Source of the DNA: Alopecurus myosuroides
Lineage: Eukaryota > Streptophyta > Magnoliopsida > Poales > Poaceae
DNA: 64,000 nucleotides
Assembly (NCBI GenBank): GCA_028641055.1
Contig: CM054062.1
Span: forward strand, 12,932,826-12,996,825
Direction: 5' to 3'
Shown here: piece after piece, positions 48,600 to 59,214 of the stretch
Layout: every line of letters starts with the position of its first letter
How positions within the stretch are numbered: the first letter of the stretch is position 1
Notes under the pieces: model-generated
The model's database searches: none
Told to the model about the DNA's origin: nothing
Seen by the model: only the letters and a program-made list of their open reading frames with translations
Translations under genes and position numbers: made by a program

Positions 48600-49420
48600 G
48601 AGGAACTTGACGAGCGCGCTTTCCTATTTTTCGGTCATCCCGGTTCCCACTACGACAAAATTTGTCGGATCTTTGGGATCTAGGATAACCTGTCTTGTAT
48701 TCTCTGATGCTTTGAAGCTATCTTCCGGCTTCCGGCTTTCTTTTCCTGCCGGCAATTCCGTCGGCGATACTTCCTTTGCCAGCTCTTTGAATTCCTTCTT
48801 TGCTATCACTTGTTCGGCCCAAAGGGCGTTTCTTTTTTCCAGCTCGTTTGCCAATTTGAAGTCTCCCGATATGGTGATTACTCCTCCTTTTGGCCCTAGC
48901 ATCTTCAGATTGTTATATATATAACATGATCTTGCCATGAATTTGGCGAAAGCTGGACGTCCGAGTATTGCATGGTATACACTTTCGAAAGGCACCACCT
49001 AGAACGAGATTTTTTCTTGTCGGAAGTGCTCTCTTTCTCCAAAGGTTACGTCTAGGGAAATTTCTCCTAGGGAATGTGCTTGTCTGCCAGGAACAATGCC
49101 ATGGAAACTTATGTTGCTATGATTGAGCTGTGTCTCGGAGATTCACAGATTCTTCAGTGTATCCAGGTACATAATATTGATACTAGATCCTCCATGCATC
49201 AGCATAATATTGATTAGAGCTTGTGTGTCGGGTTCTGGGATATTTCTGGGATGATAAGAATGATCCCAGGTGATTGGTGTATTTGAATATTTCAAGAATT
49301 TGGGAGTTGGTGGAACAACCGCGTTTATTTCTCAAAGTGTTCGCTTCGCCTGTTTTGCTGAGGGAGTTGCCAAGAAAGTTAAATTGCACTCTCCATCAAC
49401 TCTCGGAAATTTTGGCTCGC
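48600..49420 (-). pseudogene. T1 aspartic protease, active site lost
   Basis: Downstream parts are clear at 48998-48624 (PFESVYHAILGRPAFAKFM and the Glu/Lys-rich linker). Around 49196 the active-site motif reads HGGSS, where the related copies at 54802 and 63718 read DGGSS. The aspartate codon is CAT at 49196-49194. Just before it about 45 bases are replaced by a short AATATTATG-containing piece that repeats the following sequence. An in-frame stop lies near 49001. Confidence 0.75.
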
Positions 49421-50455
49421 CTTTCCGCTTTTGTTCCTAGATTTTTTTCATCAGTGTCCGATTCACTATTTTTTTCAGCTTCTGTCTTTTGCTTGGAGAA
49501 TTTCCTGTTGGAGTTCTTCCCCTTGTTCACGGATCCTGCAATGCCTTTCATGTGCTTATTAAGCCGACATTGTGCATTGGTATGGGTAGGTTTCCCAAAT
49601 TGCGAATGGTGGACACAGTTTTCCTACTTAATCTTTTCCCACTCTTCCTTTGAGTAGGCGATAGGTTCTGTGTTTCTTCCCTTCCATTTGCTGCCGTTAT
49701 CCTTTCCAAAGGTTAATTTAACTTCTTTGGGCTTTGGCTGCGCTTCTGGAGTAGCTTATTTCTCAGAACGAGGCGTATTTTTGGCATGAGCCAAAGCATC
49801 AATATTTGCACCTCTTGCTCTGATGTCGTCTTCAGACGTTGCGTGCTCATTGGCGGTGGTAAGCCTAGATCCGAGATCTTTGTGCTCCTTTGAACCAACC
49901 ATGAATGGTACAAAGCCGGGTTTTAAGCCATTGATGAAAGCATGAATTGCTTGTACATCACTTACTCCAGAGCAGTTGTTTTTCATTGTTGTCCATCTTG
50001 AAATAAAGTCGACATACGACTCGTCTTCAAACTGGACGCAGCGGTTTAGCTGGTTGATGCTCTTAGGGCATTTGTATGTTCGCCGAAAGTGCTGAGTGAA
50101 TACTCTAGCCATATCATCCCAGCTATCCACGGTTCTTGACGGAAGCCCGTTGATCCAATCTCTCGCTCCATCCAGCAACATTAGGGGGAGGAATTTCACC
50201 GCCTCTATATTTGTCCCTGTTAATCTGGATGCCAGTATAGTAATCTGAAAGCCAGGTATCCGGGTTTGTACTTCCGTTATACTTTTGGTAAGTTGGACCA
50301 ACTTGGGCAAATCCAGAATGTAGAGTTATTCTTCGGATCCTGTCAATGAAACACTTAGGTCCAAAGTATAGATCATCTCTTTCTGCCTTGTCAGCGCGAA
50401 CGGAATATCTGCCGGCTGAATGGACCGAGGGGGATCTGCTCCTCTCTGGGCCATT
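49421..50455 (-). pseudogene. T1 gag core and zinc-knuckle region
   Basis: The gag capsid-like region is at 50310-49756, with KFLPLMLLDGARDWINGLPS and FTQHFRRTYKCP. Farther along (49640-49430) lie the HTNAQC-type knuckle and a Lys/Glu-rich stretch, with frame changes. The whole first half of gag, which is present in T3 and amplified in the array, is missing: the LTR remnant joins gag directly at 50455. Confidence 0.8.
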
Positions 50456-50497
50456 TGTCGAGACATAGTAGTAGAGTTCATAGACGGGGGTGCCATG
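50456..50497 (-). repeat. 42-bp remnant of a Tat LTR end
   Basis: The plus strand starts TGTCGAGACATAGTAG and matches the last 42 bp of the family LTR. To its right the sequence switches without spacer to RNase H of copy T2, and to its left it enters T1 gag. It is the only trace of the T1 5' LTR. Confidence 0.85.
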
Positions 50498-51186
50498 CCG
50501 GAGTTTTTGAGATGCAGAAAATACGCCATATGCCTGTTTTTGATAGTGTGCGTACCTGTGTTTGGACTCGGAAAAAACTTCACTTACATAATACACCGGA
50601 TGTTGAGCTGGTATGCTTTGCTCGTCTTTCCGCCTTTTCACAACTATCACTGTGGTAATAACCCTGTTTGTTGCTGTAAGATACAGTAACATGGGTTCTT
50701 CGTCTTTTGGTGATGCCAAAATCGGAGCTTTCATGAAGGTTTCCTTTAACTGGGTTAATGCCGCATCTGCCTCTTCTGTCCACCAAATTTGTCGGATTTC
50801 TTCAACAATTTGTATAATGGCAGAGCTTTATCTCCTAGCCGGTTTATGAACCTGCTGACGGCAGCTGCAGAACCCGTCAATATTTGTACATCTTTTAAGC
50901 ACGTAGGCCCTGAGATGTTTAGGATTGCCTTGATCTTTTCCGGGTTTACTTCTATTCCTCTGTGTAAACGATGAAACCCAGAAGTTTTCCTGAGGGAACC
51001 CTGAATACTCACTTTAATGGATTCAACTTCATTTTGTAAGTGCGCAAATTTTCGAAGGTTTCTCGCAAATCCTCAAGGAGTGTGTCTTTTTCCTTGGAAA
51101 CGACGGCAATGTCGTCCACGTAAACGTGAACATTTTTGCCAATCTGACTATGCAAACATCGTTGCATGCAACGCTGGTAGGTTGCA
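50498..51186 (-). pseudogene. Copy T2, reverse transcriptase to first RNase H-like domain
   Basis: This fragment is minus-strand pol from just before YVDD (kept, near 51115) through the thumb (IKAILNISGPTCLKDVQIL) to the RNase H-like part ending at KLRH. The right edge (51186) is the insertion site of T3, and the fragment continues at 63265. The left edge is fused to the LTR remnant. A frame change near 50780 splits it. Confidence 0.83.
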
Positions 51187-51727
51187 TGTCGGATATATAC
51201 TGAATAGGGGTATATCAGATGGTAGTCTAAAGTGCCGGATTACCCGGGTGGCCCAAATGGTAGTGGGCTACGGTTCATTGGGCGGCCCATTAAGCTGACG
51301 CACAGAAGCCAGATTCTAGAAGAACCCGGATCACGGCCCACGTGATCTGGCTTGGAGTAGAAGGCGGATTCCTTACTTTCCAAGTTAATAGTTACCGTAG
51401 TAATCTAGGTTTCCTACTCTGTACGCCCTAACCCGGCTATTATATAAAGCCAGACGGGAGATATGATAGATAGAAAAGAAGCTACTGGCTAATTCACCGA
51501 GAGGTTGATCCTTGACGAATAGCTAACAGAACCTCACATTGTACTCTGTATTCCCAGACTTTAGTCCTGAATAGTGAGATTGCAGGAGTAGGAACGCCGC
51601 ATTTCTGCGACGTACCGAACCTGGGTAAACCCTGTGTCTTTGTCCTTAGCACAATCACGTCCCCCCATGTCTCTACCCGTAGTTTCATGGCACCCCCGTC
51701 TATGAATTCTACTACGATGTCTCGACA
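51187..51727 (+). repeat. 5' LTR of T3
   Basis: It is 541 bp, TGTCGG to CTCGACA, with matching short inverted termini TGTCG/CGACA. TATATAAA at 51441-51448 is a good TATA box for element transcription. Near its end an ATG (51687) opens a frame that runs through the LTR border and primer-binding site into gag. Confidence 0.93.
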
Positions 51728-53495
51728 GTTGGCGCCCACCGTGGGGCCAGTAACGTCAGGCGTTAAGTTTCGATCTGGGATACTCGGCGGAATCGGCAGT
51801 TCCATAACTGTCGGAAGTCTGGAGTTCGACGACGATGTTGGACGCTTCCTCGACAATGGATCTTACATACCGGCGCAAAATCATCTGGTAAGTGCCTGCG
51901 TGTTACCGGTTGGATCTGCAAATATCTTTATCGGACTAACCGCAGAGGCCATGGGGTTTTGCGGTGGAAGCAAAATTTTCCCACCCGCCCTATACCCAGT
52001 CGAAGATGACTACGATACCGGGTTTTGCTCAGATCGCCGACATAAAAGTGATTCACACTTTATCGGTATGGTGCAATCCGAGGTCGCCGAAAACACGGAT
52101 GAAGGCAATCCCGTGCAGGAGGCAGAAAACAGCAAACCCACTACAGAGGTGGAAGATCCGACATCCGTCAACATAGAGACGAACTCGGAAGCTGACTCTG
52201 TGCTAGCCGCCATTGAGGCGAGATTAGAGTCAGAAACCGGATCAGATGACTTTGATTCCGAAGACGAAGACGAGGACGCCTTCGAAAGAAAGGTTAAATC
52301 TCATCAGGAGGGATTCCATGAAGTACTGATGGCAAAACCGGCTGAAAAGACGGATGCCGGCAGCCAGGGAAGCCCTAGAACTCCTCTGCCAGAGGAAGAG
52401 AGAGAAGACGGAGAAACTTCTCCAATATTCCTCAATGTCAAAGAATTGACAGAGGATGAACCTATCAAAAAACCTCCCTCTTCCAAGAAAAATCATAAGG
52501 CCGCTAAAAAGCTCCAATACAAACTCCGGAAGAAGAAATCGGCTGATCCAGCCGATGAAAGCCCGGAAGTAGGAGATGCAAGCGGAATAAAGCCCGCGGA
52601 GAAGAAAACCAAAGAAATCCTTGTTCTGCCAATGACAGAGCAAGAAGAACATGAGTTGTTGCAAACACCAGTGGGATCACACGAACCCCCCGAAGTGCTA
52701 GAAGCCAGGAGAAGAGCTCTCCAAAGGCAACAACAACATCTATTCAGAACTCGTGAACACCTCCAAAAAACCCAGGATGACATCAAGCTCATGAAGGAAG
52801 AAATTGAGGAGTACGAGAAAAACAATAGATCTGCCATTAAACCTACAAGGTTACCCGGAATCGTAAGACCAGAAGTACTGCCGCCAAAACAAAGGTTTCA
52901 CAACCCATCTTGGCAAAAGCAGGTAAATGACAAAGATGCCAGAGGCGAACCAATATACAAAACCGCAGCGGAAAACGCGGAAGCAGCGTTCGCCATCCTC
53001 AACAACGATATGTACTCCAACGGTGAAAAACTTCAAGGGGTGTATGCTTTCCTAGGAAAAGAATTGCAACAACAACAGCGGGGGCAAGAGCGATCAGGGA
53101 AGTTGCACGACGACTCCGCCCTATGCAAAACAGCTACATGCGCCGCTGGAGCACCTGGACCGGAAGAACCTGGAGATTCAAACAACTCAATAGAGAAGAA
53201 AACGGATCCGAGAAAAGACAAGAAAAATCCCGATAACAAGGATGAAGCGTCTAGAACCGGATCCCATCTCCCGAAAGGTGGACTTAATCCTCACGATCGG
53301 GAAGAAAAACACCGGAATGACGGCAAAGCAATGCCGCCTCCAAGACGCCCAGCTGAAAAAGCCGGAAGACAGGATATACCTCACAAACGTGAGAGATCTC
53401 GGACACCCCCAGGGATAAGGAAAGACACAGGAGTAGAACTCCACCTCATCCAAAGGGGCGTGATCTCGGAAGAAATAGAGACGATCCCGGAATAG
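51687..53495 (+). pseudogene. gag: T3 gag, N-terminal half
   Basis: An open frame of 602 codons from the ATG in the LTR end; a start farther inside, such as 51952, is possible. Regions in order: a conserved N-terminal part (GILGGIGSS, then GFCGGSK), an acidic stretch (DFDSEDEDEDAFERKVKS, about residues 190-210), a Lys-rich part, a Gln/Glu-rich coiled coil (about 345-400), and a basic Arg/Ser-Pro tail. Comparison with the array units shows a frameshift near 53412, so the last 28 residues and the stop at 53493 are out of frame and gag would continue into the next segment. This is the same half of gag that is multiplied in the array. Confidence 0.82.
51730..51746 (+). other. T3 primer-binding site
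   Basis: TGGCGCCCACCGTGGGG begins two bases after the 5' LTR and has the TGG start expected for pairing with a tRNA CCA end. I cannot name the tRNA with certainty. The ACCGTGGGGCC part is the point where units of the gag array (27580-36404) begin. Confidence 0.8.
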
Positions 53496-55376
53496 CGCGT
53501 GCATGCAACAATGGAAAAGAAAGGAGTAGATCCTCTTTTGTCCATTCAGTCGGCAGGTACTCCGCACACATGGATAGGGCGGAAAGAGATGGTCTATACT
53601 TTGGACCTAAGTGCTTCACAGATAGGATCCAAAGGATAACCCTGCATTCTGGCTTTGCCAAGGTTGGTCCAACGTACCAAAAATATACCGGCAGTACAAA
53701 CCCGGATACCTGGCTCTCAGACTACTATACAGCCATCTAGATCAACAACGGGACAAAACCTGGAAGCTTTAAAGTTTCTTCCCCTAATGTTACTGGATGG
53801 AGCCAGAGACTGGATCAATGGATTACCTTCCAGAACTGTCGACAGCTGGGATGATATGGCTCGAGTATTTACTCAGCATTTCCGGGGAACTTACAAGTGC
53901 CCGAATAGCATCAACCAGCTAAACCGTTGCACCCAATTTGAGGATGAACCATACGTGGATTTCATCTCAAGATGGACGGCAATGAAGAATAGCTGCTCTG
54001 GAGTAACTGACGTACAAGCAATGCATGCTTTCGTCAATAGCCTAAAACCCAGACTTGTACCGTTCATGGTTGGTTCCAAACAGCACAAAGATCTCGGATC
54101 CATGCTTACAACCGCCTATGAACATGCTGCAGCCGAGGACGACATCAGAGCTAGAGGAGGTAAAATTGATACACTAATACAGGCCAAAAAGAATCCTCGC
54201 TCTGAGAAAAAAGGAACTCCAGATGCAACACAAAAGCCCAAAGAAGTTAACATAGCCTTTGGAAGTGAAAAGGGGAACAGGTGGAAAGGACGCAGTTCGG
54301 AACCAATCAATTACACGAAGGAAGAGTGGGAAAAGATTAAGTCGGAACCCTGCGTCCATCATTCGCAATTCGGGAAACCCACCCATACCAACGCACAATG
54401 CCGGCTGAACAAGCACATGAAAGGCAGTGCGGGATCCGGAAACAAGGGGAAGAATTCCAAAAGGAAATTTTCCAAGCAAAAGCCAGAAGCTGAGAAAGAA
54501 GACAGTGAATCGGACACTAACGAAAAAATCCAGGAACAGCAGCGAAAAGGCGGACCCAATTTTCCGAGAGTTGACGGAGAGTGTGCCCTAACTTTCCTGG
54601 CAACTCCATCAGCAAAGGTGGCAAAAAGAACGCTTCGAGAAATAAACGCGGTTGTTCCGGCAACCCCGAAATTCTTGAAGTATTCGAACACACCAATCAC
54701 CTGGGATCATTCTGATCATCCCGGAAATATCCCTGAACCCGGCACGCAAGCTCTTGTTGTAAGCCCTATTGTCCAGAACACTAGGCTAAAAAGAGTGTTG
54801 ATGGATGGAGGATCTAGCATTAACATAATGTACATGGCTACACTGAGGCATCTGAAAATCTCCGAGACCCAGCTCAACCACAACAACATACGTTTTCACG
54901 GCATTGTTCCTGGCAGGCAAGCACGATCCCTAGGAGAAATTTCCCTAGATGTCACTTTCGGAGAAAATGATCACTTCCGTCAGGAAAAAGTATTCTTCGA
55001 AGTGGTGCCGTTCGAAAGCGTGTATCACGCAATACTCGGACGTCCAGCTTTCGCCAAATTCATGGAAAGATCATGTTATATCTATAACAAGCTGCAGATG
55101 CCTGGGCCAAAAGGAGGAGTAATCACCATATCTGGAGACTTTAAGCTGGCAAACAAGCTGGAAAAGGAAAACGCCCTTTGCGCTGAGAAGATCATAGCAA
55201 AGGAAGAGTTGAAGGAACTGGCCAAAGAGGTACCGCCGACAGAAATGCCGACAGGAAAAGAAAGCCGGAAGCCAGCAGATAGCTTCAAGGCTTCCGAGAA
55301 CACAAGACATGTAATCCTAGATCCCAAGGATCCGACAAAATTTGTCGTGGTGGGAACTGGGATGACCGACAAATAG
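53496..55376 (+). pseudogene. T3 gag core and protease
   Basis: The start of this part is in another frame until about 53738, where TAG and then a one-base change (near 53755) occur. From 53760 the frame is open to TAG at 55374-55376. It holds the gag capsid-like domain (LKFLPLMLLDGARDWING and FTQHFRGTYKCP, residues about 40-140 of the 573-codon frame), a zinc-knuckle-like CVHHSQFGKPTHTNAQC (about 235), a Lys-rich linker, and the aspartic protease with VLMDGGSSINIM (about 380) and ILGRPAF. DGGSS at the catalytic site is, as I recall, usual for this plant lineage. The final TAG separates protease from reverse transcriptase. Confidence 0.85.
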
Positions 55377-56111
55377 GAAAGCGAGCTCATCAAGTTCCTC
55401 CGTGAGAACTGGGATATTTTTGCCTGGTGTCCAGCTGACATGCCAGGCGTACCCAGGGAACTTGCTGAGCATCAACTTAAGGTGATTCCAGGTTCCAAAC
55501 CCGTCAAACAAGGTCTCCGTCGATTTGACGGAAGAAGACGGAAGGCTATTGGCAAGGAAATTATCCGTCTTTTAGCAGCAGATTTTATCCAGGAAGTTAT
55601 ACACACTGAATGGTCTGCAAATCCGGTATTAGTGCCGAAGAAAGATACTACTACCCTTAGGATGTGTATAGATTACACCGGCTTGAACAAACTGTGTCCA
55701 AAAGATAGGTTCGCGTTACCGCGAATCGATCAAATAATAGATGCCACTGCAGGCTCTGAGCTTTTATGCTTTTTGGATGCATATTCTGGGTATCATCAAA
55801 TACGCATGAAATAGGAAGATCAAATTAAGACTTCTTTTATAACCCCTTATGGGACGTACTATTACATAACCATGCCATTTGGCCTGAAGAACGCAGGTGC
55901 AACCTACCAGCGTTGCATGCAACGTTGTTTGCATAGTGAGATTGGCAAAAATGTCCACGTTTACGTGGACGGCATTGCTGTCGTTACCAAGGAAAAAGAT
56001 ACGCTCCTTGAGGATTTGCGAGAAACCTTCGAAAATTTGCGCACTTACAAGATGAAGTTAAATCCATCAAAGTGCGTATTCGGGGTTTCATCGTTTCTCG
56101 TAGGGGAATAG
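55377..56111 (+). pseudogene. T3 reverse transcriptase, N-terminal part, catalytic motif mutated
   Basis: The domain starts PGVPRELAEHQLKVIPG and passes CIDYTGLNKLCPKDRFALPRI, LDAYSGYHQIRMK, then TAG at 55812-55814, and resumes with MPFGLKNAGATYQRCM. The catalytic motif reads YVDG: TAC GTG GAC GGC at 55962-55973, where T1 and T2 have YVDD. Around 56085 about 20-26 bases are missing between GGGGTT and TCATCG, a microhomology-type deletion that shifts the frame. Without the second aspartate the enzyme should be dead even if the stops were bypassed. Confidence 0.87.
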
Positions 56112-57226
56112 AAGTAAAACCAGAAAAGATCAAAGCAATCTTAAATATCTCCAAACCCACGTGTGTAAAAGATGTGCAAAGATTGAAGGGTTCCGCTGCA
56201 GCCGTCAGCAGGTTTATTAGCCGGCTGGGGGATAAAGCCTTACCACTCTACAAGTTGTTGAAAAAATCCGACAAATTCAAGTGGACAGAAGAGGCAGACG
56301 CAACATTAACCCAGTTAAAGGAAACTTTGATGAAAGCTCCGATTTTGGCATCCCCAAAAGACGAAGAACCCATGTTACTGTACCTCACGGCTACAAACCG
56401 GGTTATTAGTGCAGTAATTGTCGTGGAACGGAAGAAAGATGAACAGAGTATACCAGACCAACATCCGGTATATTATATAAGTGAAGTTTTCTCTGAGTCC
56501 AAACAAAGGTATCCACACTATCAAAAACTGGCATATGGCGTATTTTTCGCATCTAGAAAACTTCGCCATTACTTCCAAGGACATTCCATAACAGTGGTAT
56601 GCAAAGCACCACTAGGGGATATAATAAACAATGCGGAGGCGACTGGCGGAGTAGCCAAATGGGGCATCGAGCTAGAAGCATTCAACATTAAGTATCAGCC
56701 GAGGACGGCAATAAAATCCCAGGTTTTGGCAGATTTCGTCGCCGACTGGACGGAAGCAATGGAGAAAACACCTATGCCAGAGTCCGAGTACTGGATCATG
56801 CACTTTGACGGATCCAAGACGAAAGAGGGCGTTGGAGCTGGTGTAGTTTTAAAATCCCCTAAAGTAGACACAATGGAGTATGTATTACAAATACACTTCA
56901 ACGCCAGCAATAACGTGGCAGAATACGAAGCTCTGCTTCATGGCTTGCATATTGCAAAGGAAATAGGTGTCAAGCGCATTCTGTGTTACGGCGACTCAGA
57001 TTTGGTACAGCACCAGCTCAACCAAACTTGGGACGCAAAAAGCCTTATATTGGCCGAATATCGGAGAACGGTGGACGAGTTTGCCATTTGTTTCTTCGGA
57101 TTCGAAGTGCTCCATGTTAAAAGGGAAGAAAATTGGAACGCGGATGCATTAGCCCGCATGGGATCAGAAAGGGTAAAAACCTACCACCAGGTGTATTCGT
57201 CCAACATTTGTACGAACCATCGATAA
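56072..57226 (+). pseudogene. T3 RT thumb, RNase H-like domain and second RNase H
   Basis: A 384-codon frame after the deletion. Residues 10-90 are the thumb/connection (IKAILNISKPTCVKDVQRL). Residues 90-180 are the first RNase H-like domain (LTATNRVISAVIV and SEVFSESKQRYPHYQKLAYG). Residues 240-365 are a separate RNase H with D246, E284, D308 and D358 in the expected HFDGS, NVAEYEAL, YGDSD and NWNADAL settings, so its active site looks complete. The double RNase H supports Tat-lineage assignment. A one-base loss near 57180 shifts the frame before integrase. Confidence 0.88.
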
Positions 57227-58569
57227 AAGGTCTAGATGTTGATTATCCTCTGGCTTTCGAGTCAATTGAAGTTATGCTCGTTAACCCGGATTGGACAATT
57301 CCATATCTAAACTTCTTAGTTAATCAGAAGTATCCGGAAGGAGCAGACGAAGTCTTGCAAAGACAGATCCAGCATCGATGCAAAGGATACACGGTAATTA
57401 ACAATTGCCTGTATAAACGCAGTACTTTCGGAATTTTTCTGCGATGTATTTCACCAGAAGAAGGACGGGAAATCCTGCAAGAAATCCATGCCGGAGATTG
57501 CGGACATCATGCTCAATCAAAAAACATAGTCAAAAAAGCATTCCGTGCTGGGTTTTTCTGGCTAACACCCAAGGTTGACGCTGAGCACATAGTAAATACA
57601 TGTGCAGGATGTCAGTATTACGCCAAGCAGACTAATATGCCAGCCCAAGCACTCAAAACTATCCCCATTACATGGCCGTTTGCGGTCTGGGGGCTAGATA
57701 TGATGGGACCATTTAAAACTGCGCGAGGTGGACTCACACATCTACTAGTAGCTGTGGACAAATATACCAAGTGGGTGGAGGCTAAACCCATCAAAAAGCT
57801 TGACGGTGTAACTGCCAAAAATTTCATCATTGACGTAGTCATGAGATACGGCGTTCCACACAGCATAATAACTGACAATGGGACAAATTTCTCCATTGGA
57901 GAGTTGGCAAAATATTGCCGACAAACGGGAATTTGCTTAGATCTCGCATCTGTGGCACACCCGCAATCCAATGGACAGGTTGAAAGAATGAATAGCTCAA
58001 TCCTGCAAGGAATACGTCCAAGACTCGAATCTCCTCTTCATAGAGCAGCTGGAGCATGGGTAGAGGAGTTACCTTCCGTACTTTGGAGTATTCGAACAAC
58101 ACCAAACAGGTCAACTGGGCAAACCCCGTTTTTCCTAGTTTATGGTGCGGAAGCAATCCTTCCAACGGACATGATCCATGATAGCCCAAGAGTGCAGGAT
58201 TTCGACGAATCGGATGCCGAAAAAGCACGACAGGATGCCGTCGATCTCTTAGAAAAGGAACGAGAGCTTGTGCTTCAACGATCCGCCATTTACCAGCAAG
58301 GTTTACGACGTTACCATAGTCGGAAAATCAGGCATCGTTCTTTTAAAGAAGGTGACCTAGTGCTAAGATTGGTGCAGCAAAGAAAGCACAAATTGGCCCC
58401 AGTATGGGAAGGACTATTCGTCATCAGCAAAGCTATGAAAAATGGATCATACTATCTTGTAGATATTCGGGATACGGAGGATCATCCTGACAAGCCGAAT
58501 CGCAAAAGAAAGAGGAAGATAGATGCTGAACTAGGAGAGACAAAGAGGCCCTGGAGTATCCAGCAGTAA
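57190..58569 (+). CDS. T3 integrase, intact domain but no start of its own
   Basis: A long frame (57133-58569, 478 codons including the shifted start) ends at TAA 58567-58569. It is normally the C-terminal part of the polyprotein. Counting from 57133, the zinc-binding HHCC is H119, H125, C157 and C160, and the catalytic triad is D189 (GLDMMGPF), D248 (TDNGTNF) and E284 (GQVERMN), with 35 residues between D248 and E284. The C-terminal part has GDLVLRLV and a GPF-like position reading GLF. There is no chromodomain. All catalytic residues are present, so this is the best preserved enzyme in the window. It is out of frame with the upstream parts. Confidence 0.88.
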   Translation, partial: GVFVQHLYEPSIKGLDVDYPLAFESIEVMLVNPDWTIPYLNFLVNQKYPEGADEVLQRQIQHRCKGYTVINNCLYKRSTFGIFLRCISPEEGREILQEIHAGDCGHHAQSKNIVKKAFRAGFFWLTPKVDAEHIVNTCAGCQYYAKQTNMPAQALKTIPITWPFAVWGLDMMGPFKTARGGLTHLLVAVDKYTKWVEAKPIKKLDGVTAKNFIIDVVMRYGVPHSIITDNGTNFSIGELAKYCRQTGICLDLASVAHPQSNGQVERMNSSILQGIRPRLESPLHRAAGAWVEELPSVLWSIRTTPNRSTGQTPFFLVYGAEAILPTDMIHDSPRVQDFDESDAEKARQDAVDLLEKERELVLQRSAIYQQGLRRYHSRKIRHRSFKEGDLVLRLVQQRKHKLAPVWEGLFVISKAMKNGSYYLVDIRDTEDHPDKPNRKRKRKIDAELGETKRPWSIQQ

Positions 58570-59214
58570 CGTCCCTTCTATACTTAGTTCAATTTCTATG
58601 TAAACATCTTTGAGATCATGAAATAAAGTTGTCGGAATTCTTATATCCATGGTTTTAACAAGTTTATTATAGTGCAAAACATGATTCCACCTTATCTATT
58701 TCCCAATCATCTTACAAAATACTCAATGTTAACCCGAATTGTGCCTGCGTGCTCGACGTTTAAAAACTGAATGATTTTCAGCCTACTAAAGGTTAAAGGA
58801 AACTCGGATTGTGCCTGCGTGCCCGAGTTTCATTCAAAAATTTCCTTACTATTCTCTAAGCATTATCTGACTGTTTATGTGTTGGGTCACTGGAGCTAGT
58901 TAGTAAAAATGCCCTTAGTATGATCCATGTTTCCGAGTTTAAACTGATTGGTTTTACCCAGTAACTCGGCATGAAGATTAAAAGTGCTATTGAGCCATTT
59001 CAAACACTAAGGACAGTTAAAGCACATAAACCAGAGAACTTAGAAGATAAAGGAATATTAAACCCGGAAAACTTGCAAAGAATTTCATAATTAACTGCAA
59101 AAGGTGGAGTACTTGTTCATACAAAAGAATATAAGCATTACAATATAAGTTACATTGTAAAGTGCAGTAATGCTCCTATTTTCTATTTCCACCATCCAGG
59201 TTAAGAAGAATCCT
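58570..59214. other. Spacer between T3 pol and antisense gene
   Basis: No coding sequence is seen. AATAAA at 58622-58627 lies just after the pol stop on the plus strand. The two genes converge on this spacer. It matches 40632-41233 of T1, including repeated TTGTGCCTGCGTGC-like phrases (58739 and 58809). Confidence 0.6.

Larger units (their letters stand above)
36405..50497 (-). mobile_element. Tat-like Gypsy element T1, minus strand, 5' end lost
   Basis: Reading leftward: a 42-bp LTR remnant (50456-50497), gag, protease, reverse transcriptase, RNase H, second RNase H, integrase, an opposite-strand accessory gene, a purine tract and the 3' LTR (36405-36950). The primer-binding site, the gag N-terminus and most of the 5' LTR are gone. 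Pol is interrupted by a solo LTR of the same family (43814-47974). The double RNase H and the lack of a chromodomain after integrase point to the Tat lineage. No matching target duplication can be found because the right boundary is rearranged. Confidence 0.85.

Noticed and set aside
53493..53495. True gag stop in T3
   Set aside because: Comparison with array units shows the frame changed near 53412, so this stop is out of the original frame.
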